Source of the DNA: a virus | DNA length: 32,845 nt | Virus record (IMG/VR): IMGVR_UViG_3300009379_000033 | Location: 1 to 32,845 of that record | Direction: 5' to 3' (one strand) | Shown: positions 7,423 through 13,757 of the stretch, piece by piece | Numbering within the stretch: the first letter of the stretch is position 1 | Layout of the letters: every line of letters begins with the position of its first letter | Translations under genes and position numbers: made by a program | Notes under the pieces: model-generated | What the model saw: the letters and a program-made list of their open reading frames with translations, nothing else | Databases searched by the model: none | What the model was told of the DNA's origin: nothing

Positions 7423-7935
7423 ATGACGATTGACCCCACATACGAGTCTTTTTTTAAAGCGCTTTGCACTGTGATTGAGAGGGATTGGCGTGGCCGAAAA
7501 GGGGTTTTGGCCCAAGAAGCTGATATCTCTGGAGGGTATTTAAGTGATATCCTTAGCAGAAAGCGTAAAGCGTCTTTTAAAAAGCAAAGCTCCCTGGCTA
7601 TAGCCGCCGGATATACATACGAAGATTTTATTGATTTAGGCCAAAAGCTGCTGGCCGAAGAAGATCCAGGCAGCCTTAAAAAAAGCAGCGACACCAACCT
7701 GACAAAAGAAGTACCCAGTAAAGAAGTGAAGGTTGGCAAAAAAATGGAAGTTGAAGCACTGAAGGACCTTCTCCAGCATTACAAGGTGATGCTGGAGGCG
7801 AACACAGCGGAGCTTAGCGCCTTACGCGAAGAGATTGGTTACCTGAGAGAGCGAAACCGCGAGCTGGAAGCGGCAAAGCGGGAGGCGGAGACCCAAGACA
7901 AACCGTCAAAGCCTGAAAAAAAAACGGCCGTGTGA
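7423..7935 (+). CDS. HTH regulator with C-terminal coiled coil
   Basis: A 170-residue protein. Residues 15-65 form an XRE-like HTH (GVLAQEADISGGYLSDILS then KKQSSLAIAAGYTYEDFI). A lysine/serine-rich linker follows, then a long heptad-bearing helix (about 105-155, from EVEALKDLLQHYKVML to IGYLRERNRELEAAK) that should form a coiled-coil dimer. The layout resembles phage repressors of the short, protease-less type, where the C-terminus only oligomerises; there is no LexA-like peptidase domain. No strong ribosome binding site is seen. It is divergent from the small HTH gene. Likely the main repressor or the lytic antagonist. Confidence 0.78.
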   Translation: MTIDPTYESFFKALCTVIERDWRGRKGVLAQEADISGGYLSDILSRKRKASFKKQSSLAIAAGYTYEDFIDLGQKLLAEEDPGSLKKSSDTNLTKEVPSKEVKVGKKMEVEALKDLLQHYKVMLEANTAELSALREEIGYLRERNRELEAAKREAETQDKPSKPEKKTAV

Positions 7936-8039
7936 TTCCCATGCACAATCGCCCTGGAGCGGAGGTGCATTTTTTTTATCCCAAAAGGGAACAATGTTCA
8001 CGTGAAGGGAACGTTATAAATTAGGTGGTGGATGTTCTG

Positions 8040-8074
8040 CCGGGCTGCGTGTGTGGCCCGGTTTTGTTGTTTTT
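8040..8074 (+). terminator. Rho-independent terminator after the HTH gene
   Basis: CCGGGC (8040-8045), a 10-base loop and GCCCGG (8056-8061) are followed by TTTTGTTGTTTTT. It lies 28 bases before the next start codon, so it either ends the regulator transcript or acts as an attenuator in the leader of the BRCT gene; a TTATAA box at 8014-8019 could start such a leader. Confidence 0.6.
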
Positions 8075-8101
8075 AGGTTATTCTTAGTGAGGTGGTGGAA
8101 A

Positions 8102-9073
8102 ATGTCATTTGAAAATCTCAGCCCCAGCTTTAAAGGAAAAGCAGAATACCTCGAAAAAACCGTTGATCGACTTCGGGGGCTTATTGAAGGTATCAGTATC
8201 GATGATGAACTTGACGATGATGAGATTCTTCTGCTGAAGAACTGGATCGATGAACATCCCAGACTTCATGGTGAAGAACCCTTTGCAAGCCTCATTGCTT
8301 TGCTGAAAGACTGTCTTGAAGATGGCATCATTGATGAAGATGAGCGCGATGAAATCTCAGAGTGGTGTGCCTCATTTTTAAATGATTCCCCTTTTGCTGG
8401 GGATGTCACCGAGGCAATCAGGCGTCTTCACGGTGCGTTGAGTGGTATTCTTATCGACGATGTTATTACAGACGATGAAATTCTGAATCTTCAGGATTGG
8501 TTGTATGATTATGAGTCGCTTAAGGATAGCTGGCCCTTCAACGACCTGTGGGCCCTTCTTGACAGGATCCTTGAAGATGGCGTTATCGATGACGAAGAGA
8601 GAGAGGAATTTAAAGAGTTTTGTTCTTATTTTTCTGAAAAAATTGTGAAAAACCCTGACATTCAAGATGGCGTTTACATTGAGACCTGGATGAGGACAGG
8701 GTGTCCGATTTTTAAGCCTCTCATTGAGTTGTGTAATCACGATCACCAGATCACTTTCACTGAAAAGACCTTTTGCTTTACAGGTCCGGCAAAGTCAGGG
8801 CCGCGAACCGTACTCCACCAGATGCTGGAAGAGGCAGGAGGGGTCCCTATAAAAACGGCCAATTTGAAACTAGATTATTTGATCATTGGCGCGCAAAGTT
8901 CGCCCTCTTGGATCTACTCAACCTACGGGCGCAAGATTGAAACGGTTATCAACAATCGAAAAGCCAACAAATGCAACACTACCCTGATTTATGAAAATGA
9001 TTTTTTGAAACAGATTGAGGGGCACTTAAAGAATCCCGACATACAGAAATATATTACGCCGAAGAAAATTTAA
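8102..9073 (+). CDS. BRCT-domain protein with two acidic TerB-like repeats
   Basis: A 323-residue protein starting MSFENLSPSFKG at ATG 8102 (GAGGTGG upstream); a start at 8051 would run through the terminator hairpin. The N-terminal 190 residues hold two copies of an acidic helical unit: IDDELDDDEILLLKNWID then LEDGIIDEDERDEISEWC, repeated as IDDVITDDEILNLQDWL then LEDGVIDDEEREEFKEFC. These resemble TerB/EF-hand-like helical bundles. Residues 225-305 are a BRCT domain: FTEKTFCFTGPAKSGPR, LEEAGGVPIKTANLKLDYLIIG, a W near SPSWIYSTYG, and a final ENDFLKQI helix. BRCT domains of this kind sit at the end of bacterial NAD ligases and in nuclease-associated proteins and bind DNA ends or nicks. It precedes a PD-(D/E)XK-like gene by 24 bp. 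Probably accessory cargo; role unknown. Confidence 0.8.
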   Translation: MSFENLSPSFKGKAEYLEKTVDRLRGLIEGISIDDELDDDEILLLKNWIDEHPRLHGEEPFASLIALLKDCLEDGIIDEDERDEISEWCASFLNDSPFAGDVTEAIRRLHGALSGILIDDVITDDEILNLQDWLYDYESLKDSWPFNDLWALLDRILEDGVIDDEEREEFKEFCSYFSEKIVKNPDIQDGVYIETWMRTGCPIFKPLIELCNHDHQITFTEKTFCFTGPAKSGPRTVLHQMLEEAGGVPIKTANLKLDYLIIGAQSSPSWIYSTYGRKIETVINNRKANKCNTTLIYENDFLKQIEGHLKNPDIQKYITPKKI

Positions 9074-9097
9074 GGACGCTCAGTGGGAGGATAACTG

Positions 9098-9673
9098 ATG
9101 AAGCTCGAAATTTTATGGGAAAAGATAGCCCTCGCATTTCAAGAAAATATAGGCAATCTGAACGATGTCTATTCGGATTTTAAGCTCTACACGAGGGCTC
9201 TGACAGATATTCTATTGAAGTTGGGTGAACAATACTATGGGCACGTGTCCACAGAGTATTGGCCCAGGGTAGATATCTCTTATTTTGACCATTGGACAGC
9301 TTCGGATTGGGATGAGTGGGCCAGGGAGGTTGCTATAGAGATTGAAAATAGCTGTACCTGGGATGAAGAGTTGAACAAACTCTTCTGCATTAATGCTGGC
9401 ATCAAGGTTTTGATCACTTATCACGACGGTCCTGCGGATGAAATGTTAAATTTTTTGAATGGGGAGTTCAAAAGAATCTACGACAGCCGGAAGTACCACC
9501 AGGCCAATGATCAGTACCTGATTATTTTTGGCCCAACATGTACAGTGGATCTTCAAGATAGAAGGGAGTTTATGGCGTTTAGCTTTGATGGAAAAGAGGC
9601 TGTGCAATTGAAAACGTATGATATTTTTAGGAAATTGCAGTTGATGCAAGATGAGGCTGCCTCCACGTCATAA
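9098..9673 (+). CDS. Unknown protein, possible PD-(D/E)XK-like fold
   Basis: A 191-residue protein with a strong GGGAGGA ribosome binding site, in an apparent operon with the BRCT gene. No family is recognised with certainty. The order WPRVDISYFDH, then VAIEIENSCTWDEEL, then INAGIKVLITYH resembles the core of restriction-endonuclease-like folds: an Asp at the end of one strand (D59), an E-x-E strand and a following helix before another strand ending KVLITY. The usual catalytic lysine is not evident, so it may be an inactive relative. If so, the pair would be a DNA-end sensor with a nuclease-like partner. That is inference. Confidence 0.65.
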   Translation: MKLEILWEKIALAFQENIGNLNDVYSDFKLYTRALTDILLKLGEQYYGHVSTEYWPRVDISYFDHWTASDWDEWAREVAIEIENSCTWDEELNKLFCINAGIKVLITYHDGPADEMLNFLNGEFKRIYDSRKYHQANDQYLIIFGPTCTVDLQDRREFMAFSFDGKEAVQLKTYDIFRKLQLMQDEAASTS

Positions 9674-9718
9674 GATAATGGGGGCCAAACCTGAAACTAT
9701 TAACAAAGGCTTAAGTTT
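9673..9718 (+). repeat. Left copy of an imperfect direct repeat flanking the A+T-rich module
   Basis: This 46-bp segment contains CAAACCT, CTATTAACAAAG and TTAAGTTT and aligns with 11411-11453 at about 36 of 46 columns. It starts at the stop codon of the preceding gene, as the right copy also does. Confidence 0.6.
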
Positions 9719-9986
9719 GTCAGATGTGTAGACCTGACCCCTTTTTTTTGAAGGGTTAATGCACCCCTCTTCAACTTCATTCTATGAGGCTATTTGGAAA
9801 GTTTATAATAAATGGCATCGGTATGAAAAATAGCCCAAACGCTAAGGGTGCCCATAATCGATGGGCACATCAATCCTTTGCTCAACAAACGCATTGTGCC
9901 GAATCGCCCTCAGTTGCACTCTGGGTGCGCTCGCTACGCGAAGCGGCTATGCGTAGCATCAGCATAAAAAACAATCAGGAATTGAT
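9719..9986. other. Non-coding gap with hairpins before the A+T-rich module
   Basis: No supported gene. The segment AGACCTGACCCC (9729-9740) followed by a T run recalls REP-like sequences seen beside REP-associated transposases, but that is from memory. Two stem-loops are clear: GTGCCCAT/ATGGGCAC with loop AATCG (9848-9868), and GCTACGC/GCGTAGC (9933-9957). An open reading of 75 codons crosses the gap but its protein is low-complexity hairpin translation and is rejected. Confidence 0.5.
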
Positions 9987-10925
9987 ATGTCTAAAAACAC
10001 TGAATATATGACGTTTAGGTATTCAATTATCACGGAAAGTCAACTACAAATGTATACTGAGCCACTTCCTGATATCAAAGGCGCTGTAATTTACGATGCT
10101 TTGCAATATAACGAAAGAGATCGAGAGTTTCAAAGGTATGGCGTGGACTACAGTTTTATTGGTTTTCATTATGTCCAACCTCATACATATTCAAAATTTG
10201 ATGCAAATAGATATCTTATAGGGATGTTTGCAAAATTAAAAAAAACAGAAACCGGAGTTAGAGTACCTGGAAATATTTTATCGCAAAAACAGGATGATTG
10301 GGTGGGTTCAATAACGGTAGTGGATACATTTACTCAACATTTATTTGTAGAAAAAAATTGGAGATTTGGGAAAGCAGACCAGATAGAAAAAGCTCTAAAT
10401 TATGGTGTTCCCAAGCCAATACTCGAAAAATATAACTGCAGGGTAATTGTAAAAGCAAAAACGGATGAAAATATTTTCTGGGAGATAGTCAATGAGAGCA
10501 AATCTATTTATAAATTGTCTTTAAAAATGGTTTCTCCAAATATCCTTGAAACCAACAAAAAAGCGCGTGATGCCCTTAAGGACCTTCAAGCTCTTTTTAA
10601 GCAGGATGAAATGGATTTTACACTTAAAAATGATTCCGGAGATCTTCAGATACCTATTGATCCAATCGCTGACTACGTTGATTATATTTCAGAGGGTGAA
10701 GGTTCTTGGAAGATAACGAGTAAAAATCATGATGGGCCAAAGAGAATACATTCAAGCATAGATAATATTAAAATTATGGAGATTCCCGAGTCAAATGCCC
10801 CTAAAATAGACATTCCTATCCCGGAAGATGACCGAGAATCCTATAGAATTCGACAGCAACAAGAACAAAGGAACTTATCTCTTATAGAATTTTTCCATGA
10901 AAAATGCAGAAACTTCCATGAATAG
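9987..10925 (+). CDS. Unknown soluble protein of a two-gene module (RexA-like position)
   Basis: A 312-residue protein beginning MSKNTEYMTFRYSIITESQL; the 'CAGGAATTGAT' before the ATG gives a weak ribosome binding site. The DNA is visibly A+T-rich compared with its surroundings, a sign of separate origin. No named family is recognised. The segment order (a strand-rich N-terminal half, FTQHLFVEKNWRFGKADQIE, then CRVIVKAK, then FWEIVNESKSIYKLSLKM, then a helix NKKARDALKDLQALF) resembles in outline RexA of lambda and DUF4868/DUF4747-type proteins. It overlaps the next gene, a small four-helix membrane protein. The pairing, not residue identity, is the basis for suggesting an exclusion or abortive infection sensor. 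Confidence 0.7.
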   Translation: MSKNTEYMTFRYSIITESQLQMYTEPLPDIKGAVIYDALQYNERDREFQRYGVDYSFIGFHYVQPHTYSKFDANRYLIGMFAKLKKTETGVRVPGNILSQKQDDWVGSITVVDTFTQHLFVEKNWRFGKADQIEKALNYGVPKPILEKYNCRVIVKAKTDENIFWEIVNESKSIYKLSLKMVSPNILETNKKARDALKDLQALFKQDEMDFTLKNDSGDLQIPIDPIADYVDYISEGEGSWKITSKNHDGPKRIHSSIDNIKIMEIPESNAPKIDIPIPEDDRESYRIRQQQEQRNLSLIEFFHEKCRNFHE

Positions 10926-11412
10926 CATTCAATTAATAAAGCTCGGAATTCTTATTTTGGCGCTTACACTGTTTGCGTTTGTCGGAATTTATTTACAGAA
11001 AGAGATTTCGATTCAGATAATTATGCTACTCGACACTACTGTCCCGTGTATATTTGGAATAACGGTAACAGCTGTTCTTTTTATCCTCAAGCATATGGAT
11101 AGCATATCTACCGCTACATCATCACTTAGAGATTCAAAAAACCACGATAAGGTAAGTAAAACTCATCAATCTTATCAGGTGCTCAATGAAGAAGCTGTGT
11201 CTAACATTATTTTGTCATTAGCATTGTTTATTTTGGGGAAAATTCTTAAACTACCTAAAATCGATATTGAACTAAATCAACTTCAGATTATTGTCATATC
11301 TCTGAAATTTAGCTGTTTTGGTTCTATGTTGTATATAGCTTTTGACCAAATTTATTCATTGCGCACAATTATGAAATTTCGGAGCACAATAGAGATAAAC
11401 AAAAAGCAGTAG
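10897..11412 (+). CDS. Small four-helix membrane protein, partner of the preceding gene
   Basis: A 171-residue protein overlapping the upstream gene by 29 bp; an alternative start at 10918 gives 164 residues and an 8-bp overlap, and neither has a clear ribosome binding site. Four hydrophobic segments are seen: about 12-32 (LIKLGILILALTLFAFVG), 41-64 (IMLLDTTVPCIFGITVTAVL), 102-121 (VSNIILSLALFILGKIL) and 135-157 (IIVISLKFSCFGSMLYIAF). A charged loop lies between helices 2 and 3. Size and topology match RexB (four helices) and KwaA, both of which act at the inner membrane with a soluble partner. No sequence match is claimed. A+T-rich like its partner. Confidence 0.7.
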   Translation: MKNAETSMNSIQLIKLGILILALTLFAFVGIYLQKEISIQIIMLLDTTVPCIFGITVTAVLFILKHMDSISTATSSLRDSKNHDKVSKTHQSYQVLNEEAVSNIILSLALFILGKILKLPKIDIELNQLQIIVISLKFSCFGSMLYIAFDQIYSLRTIMKFRSTIEINKKQ

Positions 11413-11453
11413 AATGGTGGGCAAACCTACACTATTGACAAAGAATTAAGTTT
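11411..11453 (+). repeat. Right copy of the imperfect direct repeat flanking the A+T-rich module
   Basis: This 43-bp segment holds CAAACCT, CTATTGACAAAG and TTAAGTTT in the same order as 9673-9718. It begins within the stop codon of the membrane protein gene and ends just inside the 3' end of the converging antitoxin-like gene. Confidence 0.6.
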
Positions 11454-11901
11454 CATGGATTCCTTCAGGAGGGTTTCTCCGGAGTGGGTCGATACCCTTC
11501 TCTTTGCACATGTCAAGAAAAGCCTTTAGAGACAGTTCCCCTTCTTCACGAAGTTCCTGAACAGAAGCCCCGTAGAAATCAGCGCCGCCATTCAAGCCGA
11601 CAAATTCTCCACGGAACGTATCCAGCTCGGGGTCGTACTGGATGGCGGCTCTGTGGCCGCCAATCATCATGACGTTTTCCACATCGTTCTTGGATTTATA
11701 AGGCGACTTGGATTCATATTCTTCAATGAAGTTCCCGACAACCAGCAGAAGCGCCGTGAGGCCGGGATCATCGCCATCGGCCATCTTGTCGATGATAAAA
11801 TCGCTGAAGGCAATGAGTCGGTCCAGGTCATCCTCGTTTTCAGGCACTTTGATGCCCCGTACAGCCATCACCCATTGTTTTACGATTGTTTCAAAGTCCA
11901 T
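11446..11901 (-). CDS. HicB-like antitoxin domain fused to a HigA-like helical domain
   Basis: A 151-residue protein. The start is ATG 11901, with AAGGAGGA directly upstream; it overlaps the end of the HigA gene by 22 bp. The C-terminal part (about 80-145) is HicB-like: HRAAIQYDPELDTFRGEFVGL, then DFYGASVQELREEGELSLKAFLDMC. The N-terminal part (DDLDRLIAFSDFIIDKM then DPGLTALLLVVGNFIEEYE) resembles the N-terminal helical segment of HigA2/HTH-type antitoxins (EYxxAL..I..L followed by LA.LIExYE). No HTH is seen. Third gene of the higB-higA operon, which normally has two. It might be a second antitoxin, an anti-antitoxin or a spare partner for another toxin. Confidence 0.75.
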   Translation of the reverse strand: MDFETIVKQWVMAVRGIKVPENEDDLDRLIAFSDFIIDKMADGDDPGLTALLLVVGNFIEEYESKSPYKSKNDVENVMMIGGHRAAIQYDPELDTFRGEFVGLNGGADFYGASVQELREEGELSLKAFLDMCKEKGIDPLRRNPPEGIHET

Positions 11902-12221
11902 GGTTCCTCCTTCCATCTCACCTTACCCGCCGACTCTGCAAAAACCTTCACCTCGGCCAGCGTGTCGCCTAAGGTGATCTTTGCCATCTCCACGTCATAA
12001 TGGGCCTGGATGTTCATCCAGAACTCTGCGGATGTTCCGAAGTACCGGGACAGACGCAGGGCAGTGTCGGCGCTGAGGCCCCTTTTTCCATGGACGATTT
12101 TATTGATGCGCATGGCCGGGACGCCCAGGTCCTTTGCCAGGCGGTACTGGCTGATCCCCAGGGGTTTCATGAACTCTTCCAGCAGAATTTCTCCGGGGTG
12201 GGTTGGGTTAAAGTCTCTCAT
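11880..12221 (-). CDS. higA: HigA-family antitoxin (VapI type)
   Basis: A 113-residue HTH protein, with HPGEILLEEFMKPLGISQYRL, LAKDLGVPAMRINKIVHGKRGL and ADTALRLSRYFGTSAEFWMNIQ, the hallmark pattern of HigA/VapI antitoxins. AGGAGG lies just before the ATG at 12221. It follows the toxin gene by 8 bp, the toxin-first order typical of hig loci. It should neutralise HigB and repress the promoter at 12518-12546. Confidence 0.92.
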   Translation of the reverse strand: MRDFNPTHPGEILLEEFMKPLGISQYRLAKDLGVPAMRINKIVHGKRGLSADTALRLSRYFGTSAEFWMNIQAHYDVEMAKITLGDTLAEVKVFAESAGKVRWKEEPWTLKQS

Positions 12222-12229
12222 GGTCCCTC

Positions 12230-12511
12230 CTAATGGTAATCCACTATTTCAACATGATGCGCACCGCCTTGGTGCCACTCAAAACAAATGCGCCAGCGGT
12301 TGTTGATCCGAATACTGTGCTGACCCTGCCGATCTCCGCTTAAGGCTTCCAGCCGGTTGGCCGGTGGGATGCGAAGGTCGTTGAGATCATGGGCCGCGTG
12401 GAGCATGACAAGCTTTCTTTCGGCCTGTCTCTGGATGTCATGGGGCAGCTTTTTGGAAAATCGGCCTTCGAAGATGCGCCGGGTCTCTTTGCATTTGAAC
12501 GAGTTGATCAT
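12230..12511 (-). CDS. higB: HigB-family toxin (RelE superfamily mRNase)
   Basis: A 93-residue toxin. The diagnostic segment RLEALSGDRQGQHSIRINNRWRICFEW is complete in its key residues (GDRxGQxSIRIN.xWRICF), and a central basic helix ERKLVMLHAA precedes it. HigB toxins cleave mRNA on the ribosome. The ATG at 12511 has no ribosome binding site and lies six bases after the -10 box, so the transcript is probably leaderless. Within a prophage this is stabilising or phage-exclusion cargo. Confidence 0.93.
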   Translation of the reverse strand: MINSFKCKETRRIFEGRFSKKLPHDIQRQAERKLVMLHAAHDLNDLRIPPANRLEALSGDRQGQHSIRINNRWRICFEWHQGGAHHVEIVDYH

Positions 12512-12517
12512 GGTTGA

Positions 12518-12552
12518 ATAGTAACCTTATGGGATAATAGCGTCAAGGGTTA
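12518..12552 (-). promoter_or_regulatory. higBA promoter and operator
   Basis: Minus strand: TTGACG (12546-12541), 17-base spacer, TACTAT (12523-12518), then six bases to the higB ATG. The promoter is bracketed by the inverted repeat TAACC (12522-12526) and GGTTA (12548-12552), fitting autorepression by HigA. Confidence 0.7.
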
Positions 12553-12581
12553 TCCTTTTTGACGCGCCTTATGATTTTTTG

Positions 12582-12610
12582 TTGACAGTGCCCTTTTACT
12601 TCGATTAAGT
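12582..12610 (+). promoter_or_regulatory. Strong rightward promoter
   Basis: TTGACA (12582-12587), 17 bases, TTAAGT (12605-12610). It reads into a gene-free leader with a hairpin and T run at 12679-12708 and then towards the CII-like gene at 12833. It lies back to back with the higBA promoter. Confidence 0.6.
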
Positions 12611-12616
12611 ATTGTA

Positions 12617-12710
12617 CCACTCACACAGCACCACCCGCACAGGCCGGAGACAAGGCCCCGCGGTCCTTCCATCAGCTCATAGCCGAAAGGCATGGGCTAT
12701 TTTTGTTTCT
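12617..12710 (+). ncRNA. Possible small RNA or attenuated leader
   Basis: A transcript from the promoter at 12582 would begin near 12617 and meet ATAGCC/GGCTAT (12679-12684, 12695-12700) followed by TTTTTGTTT, a plausible terminator; GCC-GAAA-GGC is an alternative tetraloop hairpin in the same place. The product would be about 90 nt. CTCACACAGCA and CCATCAGCTCAT in it recur in order at 5505-5532, also followed by a hairpin. The rest of the gap to 12832 is A+T-rich and shows nothing clear. Confidence 0.35.
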
Positions 12711-12832
12711 ATTCCCCATGTTCAGCCCCCTCTCAGAATAAATTTCACTTTTTAAAAAAATAATATTCCACTTTACCTGTACCCCCACTCAACCCATTGG
12801 GGCTACAGACTTTTCCATCGGAGATTTAGGGA

Positions 12833-13303
12833 ATGGTATTAGCTGACACAGAACGTGATGAAATCACCAATGAAGCCAATGCAGCGGTCAAGCATCGTTG
12901 CAAAAAGTCGGAGGTGGTGAAGCGCATTGCGGAACGGATGTCTCTGTCCGATGCAACCATCTACGACTACCTGACAGGCCGCATCAAAGTAAACCTGCGC
13001 TTTTTAAAGGCCGTGGTGGCCGTGACTGAAGACCCCTTCCTGAAGAGGTATCTGGAGCCGGAAGGAATGAGCCTTGTGGCGAAAGAGGATGTCTTTTCAC
13101 CTACGGACAACTGGGACAAGGAGTCCTTTGACGTGGTGTCGGCCATTTCGACGCTCAGGGAGAAGGCCCAGGAGTTGGTGACCAACGGCAAACCCACCAA
13201 GAATGCCCAGCTTGAGCTGCTGGCAAACTTTCAGGTTTGCCGGAGGGAGTTGGACGAGCTGGAGGCGCTTATCCTTGGGCGTGTGCGTGACGGTGGGAAT
13301 TAG
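12833..13303 (+). CDS. CII-like phage regulatory protein
   Basis: A 156-residue protein with an N-terminal HTH: KKSEVVKRIAERMSLSDATIYDYLTGRIKVNLRFLKAVVAVT, in which helix 3 (SDATIYDYLTG) would read DNA. This layout is that of the phage regulatory protein CII/bacteriophage transcription regulator group. The C-terminal half is helical (STLREKAQELV, LLANFQVCRRELDELEALIL), likely for oligomerisation. GGAG lies 10 bases before the ATG. It is the first rightward gene after the promoter at 12582 and stands ahead of the replication genes, as cII does in lambdoid phages. The exact family is uncertain. Confidence 0.65.
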   Translation: MVLADTERDEITNEANAAVKHRCKKSEVVKRIAERMSLSDATIYDYLTGRIKVNLRFLKAVVAVTEDPFLKRYLEPEGMSLVAKEDVFSPTDNWDKESFDVVSAISTLREKAQELVTNGKPTKNAQLELLANFQVCRRELDELEALILGRVRDGGN

Positions 13304-13318
13304 GGGCAGGAGGACGCA

Positions 13319-13549
13319 ATGGGACAACCAGAACAGAAAACCCGAAACATCAAGCTTACCCGCGCCGTGCTGTGAGGCAAAAGCTTTGCGGAAGCCGGGC
13401 GGCTTTTCGATGTGGGTCAGACACGGGCACGACAGATCTATGACGCGAATGTGTGCATGTTTTTCTTTGACAGGGGCAGAGGCGAAGACGGGAAACAGAA
13501 GAGCCTTGCTGTGCTGAGACGAGAGTACACCGGGCACTGCCAATACTGA
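13319..13549 (+). pseudogene. HTH gene interrupted by an in-frame TGA at codon 19
   Basis: A perfect ribosome binding site (AGGAGG, five bases) precedes ATG 13319. Codons 1-18 read MGQPEQKTRNIKLTRAVL, then TGA (13373-13375), and the same frame continues GKSFAEAGRLFDVGQTRARQ, IYDANVCMFFF and on to TGA 13547-13549. The continuation is a good HTH (SFAEAGRLFDVGQTRARQIY), so the intended product is a 76-residue DNA-binding protein. The simplest reading is a nonsense mutation (for example CGA to TGA). A 7-bp hairpin GGAAGCC-GGGC-GGCTTTT begins 14 bases after the TGA, which resembles the placing of bacterial selenocysteine signals, but a selenocysteine in an HTH would be odd. It overlaps no other gene. 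Confidence 0.7.
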
Positions 13550-13757
13550 CGAAGTGAGCAGATTTGAATTGTTTCAATGTATTGAAATGACGAGAAAAAT
13601 AGAAACAGAAAACCGATAAAAATGGTCAGAAAATGAGAGAGCCCCGACAGTGGGCGCTGCCGAGGCTCTAATTCATCAACAAAACAATGAGAAAAAGATA
13701 ACACACGACGTTGTTCTATACAAGTAAAAAGTTGTGTTGTTAGAAAGGGTTAATCGT
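13550..13757. promoter_or_regulatory. Regulatory gap before the replication genes
   Basis: Contains a perfect dyad TTTCAAT-GT-ATTGAAA (13572-13587), likely an operator, and a stem-loop AGAGCC/GGCTCT with inner CG and CAG/CTG pairs (13638-13669). An A+T-rich stretch with ACAC/GTGT symmetry leads to GAAAGGG before the ATG at 13758. It could hold the replication promoter or part of an origin, but no iterons are seen. Confidence 0.4.

Noticed and set aside
7995-8010. TTCACGTGAA (7997-8006) resembles the core of the bacterial chromosomal parS site TGTTTCACGTGAAACA.
   Set aside because: Only the inner 10 bases fit and the outer bases do not; single copy, not near parAB. The TGTCTACGCGTAGACA family is the better candidate.
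9729-9745. AGACCTGACCCC with a T run as a possible insertion sequence end.
   Set aside because: No transposase, no matching inverted copy and no target duplication were found; kept only as a note in the gap description.
9784-10011. 75-codon plus-strand ORF before the A+T-rich module.
   Set aside because: Its codons run through two stem-loops, the product is low-complexity hairpin translation, and there is no ribosome binding site; it overlaps the true start at 9987.
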